Position numbers and translations under genes: made by a program. A model generated the notes under the pieces. That model was not told where the DNA came from. It did not search any database and worked only from the letters and a program-made list of their open reading frames with translations. From JAJDNW01 sp039714495 (GTDB lineage: Bacteria; Desulfobacterota; Desulfobacteria; Desulfobacterales; B30-G6): a stretch of DNA of 48,116 nucleotides. The DNA lies in assembly GCA_039714495.1 (NCBI GenBank), contig JBDLJD010000011.1, positions 1-48,116 of the forward strand, in the 5' to 3' direction. The first letter of the stretch is position 1. Every line of letters starts with the position of its first letter. Below, one piece after another: positions 42,883 through 48,116 of the stretch.

Positions 42883-44133
42883 ATGGCCGAAGACCTGAAA
42901 AAGATGTACCGCACCATTGTCCATGACCATTTTCCACCGAAGATGGAGATCAGCTTTGTAGACGAGAGCAACCGGCAGACCCTTTTTTATGAAAAGGTGA
43001 CCTGGCGGATCGACGATGTGGACAAGGGCTTGCGCTATGGTGAGAACCCCGGGCAGGAAGCGGCCCTGTATCGGCTGGAGAACGGCAATCTCGTGCTGGG
43101 TGAGACACAGACCATACAGCCCGGTAAGTTCCTGGCGTCGGACATCGAATTGCTGCAGTCCGGCAAGCACCCCGGCAAGACCAACCTCACCGATGCGGAC
43201 AATTCCCTGAATATTTTGAGATATTTTGTGGACAAACCTACTGCGGTGATTGTTAAGCACAACAACCCCTGCGGCGTGGCCCAGGCGGACTCCCTGGAGG
43301 AGGCGTATGTAAAGGCCAACATGGCGGACAGGGTGGCGGCTTTTGGCGGTTGTATTGCCCTGAATCGGGCCGTGGACAGGTCTGCTGCAGAGGCGATCAC
43401 CAGCCAGTATGCCGAAGTGGTGGTGGCCCCGGACTTCGAAGATGGGGTTATGGCTGTTTTCGAGAAGAAAAAAAACCTCAGGGTTATCCGTATCGACAAC
43501 ATCAACCGGCTCCAGACCTTTGTGGGCCAGCGCTGTGTGGAGTTCAAGAGTCTGATTGACGGCGGTATCATCGCGCAGTGGTCCTTCGTGCCTGCAGCCA
43601 GAACCGGGAACGACCTGACACCGGCCTCCTGTGAATATAAAAACGAAACCTATTCCATCGAGAGAAAACCCACCGAAAAAGAGGTTGCCGACATGCTGTT
43701 CGGATGGCTGGTGGAGTCCGGCATCACGTCCAATTCGGTGATCTATGTCAAGGATCTTGCCACGGTGGGTATCGGCACCGGCGAGCAGGACAGGGTAGGG
43801 GTGGCGGAAATCGCCCGGGACAAAGCCTACCGAAAACTGGCCGATCGCATCTGCTTTGAGCGGCACGCCATGCCTTACAACGAAATGAAGGACCGCGAGG
43901 CCAGGTCCGAGATCGATCGCGAGGTAGCCGGGGCCAGGGGTGGCCTCATCGATGCGGCCATGGTCAGCGACGCATTTTTCCCGTTCAGGGACGGCATCGA
44001 TGTGGGCATTAACGAGAAAATTTCCTGTGTCGTACAGCCCGGGGGGTCGGCCAACGACTACCAGTCCATTCAGGCCTGCAATGAAGCCGGCGTGACCATG
44101 GTGTACACGGGGCAGCGCAGTTTTAAACACTAA
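42883..44133 (+). CDS. purH: AICAR transformylase (stand-alone C-terminal PurH-type)
   Basis: Transfers formyl from 10-formyl-THF to AICAR, making FAICAR for the cyclohydrolase next door. 416 residues, longer than the roughly 330-residue half of fused PurH. LRYGENPGQEAALYRLE and VIVKHNNPCGVAQAD mark the family; the Lys-His pair of KHNNPCG is catalytic. GGCIALNRAVDR, ISCVVQPGGSANDYQ and GVTMVYTGQRSFKH are the typical later blocks. AGGAGGTGAATCATTATG is a strong start. A bidirectional terminator follows. Together with 42019-42699 it reconstitutes PurH. Confidence 0.95.
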   Translation: MAEDLKKMYRTIVHDHFPPKMEISFVDESNRQTLFYEKVTWRIDDVDKGLRYGENPGQEAALYRLENGNLVLGETQTIQPGKFLASDIELLQSGKHPGKTNLTDADNSLNILRYFVDKPTAVIVKHNNPCGVAQADSLEEAYVKANMADRVAAFGGCIALNRAVDRSAAEAITSQYAEVVVAPDFEDGVMAVFEKKKNLRVIRIDNINRLQTFVGQRCVEFKSLIDGGIIAQWSFVPAARTGNDLTPASCEYKNETYSIERKPTEKEVADMLFGWLVESGITSNSVIYVKDLATVGIGTGEQDRVGVAEIARDKAYRKLADRICFERHAMPYNEMKDREARSEIDREVAGARGGLIDAAMVSDAFFPFRDGIDVGINEKISCVVQPGGSANDYQSIQACNEAGVTMVYTGQRSFKH

Positions 44134-44178
44134 TTAAAAAGTACACCCGTACCTTTGGTGGGGTGTACTTTTTAATTA
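44131..44178. terminator. Bidirectional intrinsic terminator after AICAR transformylase
   Basis: Perfect 18-bp arms TAATTAAAAAGTACACCC (44131-44148) and GGGTGTACTTTTTAATTA (44161-44178) around a 12-nt loop, with A and T runs in the arms. It overlaps the stop codon of the transformylase. Confidence 0.92.
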
Positions 44179-44194
44179 GACAAAATTCTTTAGA

Positions 44195-44275
44195 CAAATC
44201 AACGGCCCACGGCACACCGTCACCCAACTGACGGCTAACCGTGTTTCTTTATGTGTACTGTGGGCCGTTGATTTG
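44195..44275. repeat. Nested inverted repeat upstream of the NuoF/GltD-like gene
   Basis: CAAATCAACGGCCCAC (44195-44210) is perfectly repeated in inverse at 44260-44275, and CCGTCA/TGACGG (about 44218-44235) makes an inner hairpin. There is no T-run. The element begins 17 bp after the previous terminator and ends about 110 bp before the next start codon. It may be a regulatory site or a mobile repeat. Confidence 0.6.
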
Positions 44276-44384
44276 ATCGGGGATTGATGTTAAAAGGGAC
44301 GGGTTTATTTTCAGTTCGGTAGATCAAGATACGATAGGCTCGTTTTTCCCCAATGATTAAGAAGGAGAAAGAGGTGGTGACACT

Positions 44385-46337
44385 ATGAGTGAGATTCTGT
44401 TCAGTTCCTGGGGTGACCAGATAACAGACAATCGCAATCCTGACAAACAGAGTTCCGGAAAGGACGCGCAAGCCGCCCTGCCTGAGCAGTTCAATCAGGA
44501 TGCCGGTATAAAGGCCTTCATTGGGTGGGATGGCATTGTTCTCCGGTCCGATGATATCGACGTTGTGGACCTCTGCAGGGCATATATGGCTGCCGTGCGC
44601 GACCAGTCGTGCGGCAAGTGCATCCCGTGCCAGAGCGGCACCAATGTCATGGCCGCGACCCTGGACAAAATCTGCCGGGGCGAGGGGACAGCCGCCGACG
44701 TGGAGATTCTGGGCACAGTGGCGCAGGTCGTCAGCAGTTCGGCAAAATGCGGCATTGGCAAAACCGGCCCTATTGCCCTCATGCATGCATTGGCCCATTT
44801 TCCAGATGCCTTTCAGGCGGCGGTCGAGGGAGGCACACAGGCGGAGGCTGGAGAATACAAGGCCAATGTCACGGCTCCCTGTGCAGATGCTTGCCCCATC
44901 CACCTGGATATTCCGCGCTATGTCGAACTCATCAAGGAAGGCAAGTTCGAGGACTCTCTGGATGTAATCCGCTGCCGGCTCCCGATTCCCGGCATCGTCG
45001 GACGCGTGTGTGTGCGCCCCTGCGAGGAAAACTGCCGCAGGGCAAACCTTGACGACGCGGTTTCCATTAAATATCTCAAACGTTTTGTGGCCGACCGTGA
45101 ACTGGCCATGCACAAGGTGCCCGGCTACGAGATCGAGCCATCGCAAAAAACCGGCAAGGTAGCCATTGTGGGCGCCGGCCCGGCCGGAGTAACCTGTGCA
45201 TATCACCTGGCCCGCAAAGGCCATGCCGTCACTGTATTCGAAGGCCTGGGCGAGCCGGGCGGCATGTCCGCCATGGGCATACCGGATTACCGCCTGCCCC
45301 GTGACATCCTGCGCAACGAAGTAGAGCAGATCCAGGCCATGGGGGTCACCATCCATTACAATACGGCAGTGGGCAAAGATGTGAAATTGTCCCAGCTCGA
45401 AGAAGACTACGATGCCGTTTTTATGGGCATCGGCGCCCAGGGCAGTTCACCCATGCGGGTAGAGGGTGAGGAAAAGGGCTACAAGGGGTTTATCCCGGGT
45501 GTGCAGTTCCTCAGGGATATCAATGAAGGCCGCGACCCCTATCCGGAAGGAAAAAGGGTCGTCGTAATCGGCGGCGGCAACGTGGCCATCGACTGTGTCC
45601 GGTGCTCTTTCAGGATTGAAAAGGAGGATGTCAACCTGGTCTATCGTCGGACAAGGGCTGAAATGCCGGCCGATGAAGTTGAAATCGTGGATGCTGAAGA
45701 AGAAAAAGTGGCGTTCCATTTCCTGACCACACCGGTACGGATATTGGAAGAAAATGGTGTGGTGACCGGACTCGAGTGTATCCGCATGAAACTCGGCTCC
45801 CCGGACAAGAGCGGTCGCCGCCGTCCCGTGCCCATCGAAGGTTCTGAATTCGTATTCGACTGCGACACGGTTGTGCCGGCCATCGGCCAGCGGGTGGACC
45901 TCTCGCTTCTGGAAGGTGTGGACGGCGTGGAAACAACCGCCTGGAATACCATTATCGTGGATGACGTGACCAAGCAGACCAGCCGGCCGAAGCTGTTTTC
46001 AGCCGGTGACTGCGAGACAGGCCCGGGCGCCCTCATCACGGCATGTGCCGGCGGGCGCAAGGCTGCGCAAAGCATTGACCGGCAGATCAACGGGCTGCAG
46101 CCGGAATATACCGACGACGATCACTTCCGCAAGCTTTACAAAGATGTCAAGGTGTATGATGCGGACGAAGACCTCGGAGAAATCGGAAAACAGCACCGCA
46201 AACACCTGGAAATGCTTCCGCCGGACACCCGCAAGTTTCTCTTCGACGAGGTGGAGCAGGGCTATTCAACGCCCGAGGCCCGGGAGGAAGCCAGGCGGTG
46301 CCTGAGGTGTTATAGGGTATCCATGGTCGCCATCTAG
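44385..46337 (+). CDS. FAD-dependent oxidoreductase: NuoF-type FeS domain fused to GltD/NfnL-like flavoprotein
   Basis: 650 residues. N-terminal (about 60-145): a NuoF/HoxF C-terminal 4Fe-4S domain with SCGKCIPCQSGTNVM and a fourth Cys in AKCGIGKTGP. Middle (about 165-225): the GltD-type double-cluster domain with CADACPIHLDIPRYV and RVCVRPCEENCRRAN. C-terminal: FAD domain (VAIVGAGPAGVTCAYHLA, about 263) and NAD(P) domain (VVVIGGGNVAIDCVRCS, about 388), with AGDCETGPGALITACAGG binding FAD. It ends EEARRCLRCY. The NADH- and FMN-binding part of NuoF is absent, so electrons from an unknown partner probably enter via the FeS clusters. GGAGAAAGAGG precedes the ATG. No partner subunit is adjacent. 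Confidence 0.88.
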   Translation: MSEILFSSWGDQITDNRNPDKQSSGKDAQAALPEQFNQDAGIKAFIGWDGIVLRSDDIDVVDLCRAYMAAVRDQSCGKCIPCQSGTNVMAATLDKICRGEGTAADVEILGTVAQVVSSSAKCGIGKTGPIALMHALAHFPDAFQAAVEGGTQAEAGEYKANVTAPCADACPIHLDIPRYVELIKEGKFEDSLDVIRCRLPIPGIVGRVCVRPCEENCRRANLDDAVSIKYLKRFVADRELAMHKVPGYEIEPSQKTGKVAIVGAGPAGVTCAYHLARKGHAVTVFEGLGEPGGMSAMGIPDYRLPRDILRNEVEQIQAMGVTIHYNTAVGKDVKLSQLEEDYDAVFMGIGAQGSSPMRVEGEEKGYKGFIPGVQFLRDINEGRDPYPEGKRVVVIGGGNVAIDCVRCSFRIEKEDVNLVYRRTRAEMPADEVEIVDAEEEKVAFHFLTTPVRILEENGVVTGLECIRMKLGSPDKSGRRRPVPIEGSEFVFDCDTVVPAIGQRVDLSLLEGVDGVETTAWNTIIVDDVTKQTSRPKLFSAGDCETGPGALITACAGGRKAAQSIDRQINGLQPEYTDDDHFRKLYKDVKVYDADEDLGEIGKQHRKHLEMLPPDTRKFLFDEVEQGYSTPEAREEARRCLRCYRVSMVAI

Positions 46338-46379
46338 TCTTGCATGAAATTTGATGATTTTTTTAAATTCCATGCAAGA
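46338..46379 (+). terminator. Intrinsic terminator after the flavoprotein gene
   Basis: TCTTGCATGAAATTT (46338-46352) pairs with AAATTCCATGCAAGA (46365-46379) with one mismatch. A T-run lies in the loop rather than after the stem, so efficiency is uncertain. Confidence 0.65.
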
Positions 46380-46517
46380 TCAAGATAATATCCTCAATGC
46401 GGCAATTTTAAAGACGATTCTCTGTATGGAGATCGAAACCTGAAAATGTGTGTATGATCAGCGGAAGGGGAGCAGAGACCGCTTGACAACCTGCTCGACA
46501 ACCGATACAAGGGTTTT

Positions 46518-46607
46518 ATGAACAACAACTCAATTAAAATGGTAGACCTTTTTTCAGGCAACTGGTGGTGGTGTATCTTCACTGGAGGAGGTGCTGCCGC
46601 CGTCTGA
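46518..46607 (+). CDS. trpL: Trp-rich leader peptide (trpL-like), 29 residues
   Basis: A short frame with a ribosome site (CAAGGG, spacing five). It reads MNNNSIKMVDLF, then SGN, three consecutive Trp codons at 46563-46571 (WWW), then CIFTGGGAAAV and TGA. A strong terminator starts 23 bp after the stop, and a TrpD-like gene follows on the same strand. Consecutive Trp codons in a short peptide before a terminator are the classic attenuator design. A TATGAT at 46453-46458 could be the -10 of the leader RNA. Whether the rest of the trp operon follows lies outside the window. Confidence 0.75.
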   Translation: MNNNSIKMVDLFSGNWWWCIFTGGGAAAV

Positions 46608-46630
46608 AAAGATCTGATATAGGATAGTTA

Positions 46631-46668
46631 AACCGCAGGCTGCATCTCAAGGGCCTGCGGTTTTTTTA
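46631..46668 (+). terminator. Attenuator terminator of the trp-type leader
   Basis: AACCGCAGGC (46631-46640) pairs with GCCTGCGGTT (46653-46662) and T7 follows. The Trp codons (GGTGGT) can pair with GCCGCC at the end of the leader peptide gene. This gives a possible 1:2 stem; the competing 2:3 antiterminator is only partly visible to me. Confidence 0.8.
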
Positions 46669-46793
46669 TGCAAAGAAGCTGTGGGCCGGAAGGCACATGG
46701 CTTTCGTTGTTTTAAGCACCTACTTCCGATCCTCAGGGCTGGGTCAAGGAATATTAGATATTCGTGTTTAGACATTTTAAGCTTACATTTTGG

Positions 46794-46832
46794 CAGAGCC
46801 TATGGGCTCTGACCTGGCCTATAAGACCAGGT
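46794..46832 (+). other. Two adjacent hairpins before the trpD-like gene
   Basis: CAGAGCC-TAT-GGCTCTG-type stem (46794-46811) and ACCTGG/CCAGGT (46812-46832) stand side by side about 100 bp before the start codon. No T-run. The remainder of 46669-46910 has no recognisable gene. Confidence 0.4.
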
Positions 46833-46934
46833 TTTCAATACTCCATTGAGTACCTTCTGCACGATAATGCTATTAGTGAGGAGAAATAAAAATATTCAAC
46901 CAAGGATTCCATGCCTAGGAAAAAGGAGGAAAGT

Positions 46935-48056
46935 ATGATCAGGGAAGCCATCAAAAAGGTAGTACTGGGACAAGGACTGGATGAGAAAGAAATGGAAGCG
47001 GCCACAGGCCGGATCATCGACGGCAAGGTGCCGGTGTCACAGGTGGGGGCGCTGCTGACGGCCCTCAGAATGAAGGGCGAATCCGTGGACGAGATTACGG
47101 GCGCCGCCCGGGCCCTGAAAGCCAGGCTGTTTCGCTTTCAACTGAACAACCACTTGCTTAACCTGGACCGCGATGACATCAATTTTGAAGAGGAGACCAT
47201 CCTCGAAGTGAGCGATACCGGCGTCAACGGGACGCAGATCTTCAACGTGTCAGCTGCCACAACCTTCATCGTGGCCGGCAGCGGGCGGCGGATTGCCCGC
47301 TACGGGAACAAAATGTCATCGAGGTTTCTGGGCACGGCAGATGTCCTGGAGCGGCTGGGGATCAACCTGGATATATCGAGTTCCGACGTGGAACGCTGCA
47401 TTGACGAGGTGGGTATCGGCCTCCTGTTTTCACCCATGCAGGACGGCCCCATGCGCAGCGTTGCCCGCATAAGGACGGAGATGGGTATCCGGACCATTTT
47501 CAACCTCATCAACCCCTTGGCGAATCCGGCCAATGCATCCTCGCACATGCTGGGCGTTTATGAGGCTGATTTGACGGAGACCATCGCCCGTGTGGTAAGG
47601 CGGCTCAACGGGAAAAAGGCCCTGGTTATTTTCGGAGAGGAAACCTACGATGAACTCAGCCTCTGCGGCGTCACCAAGGTCAGCCACCTGCGGGAAGGGG
47701 CAATAGATACTTTCGATATCAGGCCTGAGGATTTCGGGTTTCAACGGGTCGGCCCTGAAGCGCTGAAAGGCGGCACCGTCAATGAAAATGCCGCCATTGT
47801 CATGGGCATCCTGAGCGGTGACAAGGGCCCCAGGCGTGATATGGCCCTGCTCAATGCCGGTGCGGCATTATGGGCGGCGGGCGAAGCAGATACCCTGGCG
47901 GCGGGCATCCGGCGTTCGGCTGACATCATCGATGCCGGCCAGGCCAAGGCAAAGCTGGAAGATTTGATCGCATTTACAAATCAGTGTGCAGCCTACGACC
48001 GGGAGGCATCCATCTTCCAGTACGGATCGGACATGGAGACGGCATCTTCCTTTTAG
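46935..48056 (+). CDS. trpD: TrpD-family phosphoribosyltransferase, divergent (anthranilate phosphoribosyltransferase-like)
   Basis: 373 residues from ATG 46935, chosen because AAAGGAGGAAAGT precedes it. TrpD normally joins anthranilate to PRPP. RIIDGKVPVSQVGALLTALRMKG fits the helical N-domain. RTEMGIRTIFNLINPLANPA, DVLERLGIN and the Asp-Glu metal pair in YDELSLCGVTK are kept. However, the PRPP loop, GTGGDG in standard TrpD, reads DTGVNG. The KHGN Lys-His pair reads RYGN, and the region usually FAPxxHxAM reads FSPMQDGPM. It may be a TrpD paralogue with another aromatic acceptor. The WWW leader upstream argues for a tie to tryptophan supply. Confidence 0.8.
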   Translation: MIREAIKKVVLGQGLDEKEMEAATGRIIDGKVPVSQVGALLTALRMKGESVDEITGAARALKARLFRFQLNNHLLNLDRDDINFEEETILEVSDTGVNGTQIFNVSAATTFIVAGSGRRIARYGNKMSSRFLGTADVLERLGINLDISSSDVERCIDEVGIGLLFSPMQDGPMRSVARIRTEMGIRTIFNLINPLANPANASSHMLGVYEADLTETIARVVRRLNGKKALVIFGEETYDELSLCGVTKVSHLREGAIDTFDIRPEDFGFQRVGPEALKGGTVNENAAIVMGILSGDKGPRRDMALLNAGAALWAAGEADTLAAGIRRSADIIDAGQAKAKLEDLIAFTNQCAAYDREASIFQYGSDMETASSF

Positions 48057-48116
48057 CCCGGGCAGTGACACATGCCAATATTTCTCGCCCGCTAACGCTC
48101 GAGCCCGCAGAGAATG

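Noticed and set aside
42862..44130. 422-codon minus-strand frame across the AICAR transformylase gene
   Set aside because: Antisense shadow of a confident gene; no ribosome site or recognisable fold.
44235..45356. 373-codon minus-strand frame across the front of the fusion flavoprotein
   Set aside because: The plus-strand gene shows FeS and FAD motifs throughout; the minus frame has none.
46483..46511. TTGACA-17-TACAAG as the promoter of the Trp leader peptide
   Set aside because: Good spacing, but the transcript would begin at about the ATG of the leader peptide and leave out its ribosome site. The TATGAT at 46453 is a better placed -10, though its -35 is weak.

Overview
The window reads as a chromosomal segment of a strictly anaerobic member of the Desulfobacterota (formerly Deltaproteobacteria). 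A Desulfobacterales-like sulfate reducer is the best guess. This is inferred from gene content: an Rnf operon led by a multihaem c-type cytochrome, a K+-independent H+-pyrophosphatase, a CarD-family regulator, a stand-alone AICAR transformylase, and many degenerate intergenic repeats. No phage, insertion sequence or CRISPR array is visible. Product calls come from motifs I can read in the translations; no database search was possible.

Layout. 1-700: a hairpin element and the SRP RNA. 700-13,860 (+ strand): grpE-dnaK, a universal stress protein, a family-16-type methyltransferase, serA, a DUF1844 protein, ispE, tRNA-Gln, prs, rplY/ctc, pth, hppA, carD and an rluD-like gene. 13,870-16,640: an aspartate kinase followed by a run of truncated or frameshifted genes and a repeat, which looks like a decaying patch. 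16,640-21,940 (- strand): a lipoprotein, then cytochrome-rnfCDGEA. 22,140-23,900 (-): a B12-binding radical SAM protein. 24,030-39,840 (-): a long dcw cluster (mraZ, rsmH, ftsL, ftsI, murE, murF, mraY, ftsW, murG, murC, murB, ftsQ, ftsA, ftsZ) with no murD where it normally sits. 40,110-48,116 (+): an MBL-fold hydrolase, repeats, an HD-domain protein, IMP cyclohydrolase and AICAR transformylase as separate genes, a NuoF/GltD-like fusion flavoprotein, and a Trp-rich leader peptide plus attenuator ahead of a divergent trpD-like gene.

Most unusual points. (1) The Rnf complex looks re-engineered: RnfC lacks the glycine-rich NADH/FMN motif but keeps both 4Fe-4S clusters, RnfD has Tyr where the covalent-FMN Thr is expected, rnfB is absent from the operon, and a five-CXXCH cytochrome heads it. 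(2) A WWW leader peptide and terminator precede a TrpD homologue whose PRPP loop is changed. (3) MraZ-type tandem boxes occur at mraZ and, mirrored, at the divergent MBL-fold gene. (4) murD is missing and a degenerate repeat fills its place. (5) Several families of short degenerate repeats sit at operon joints.
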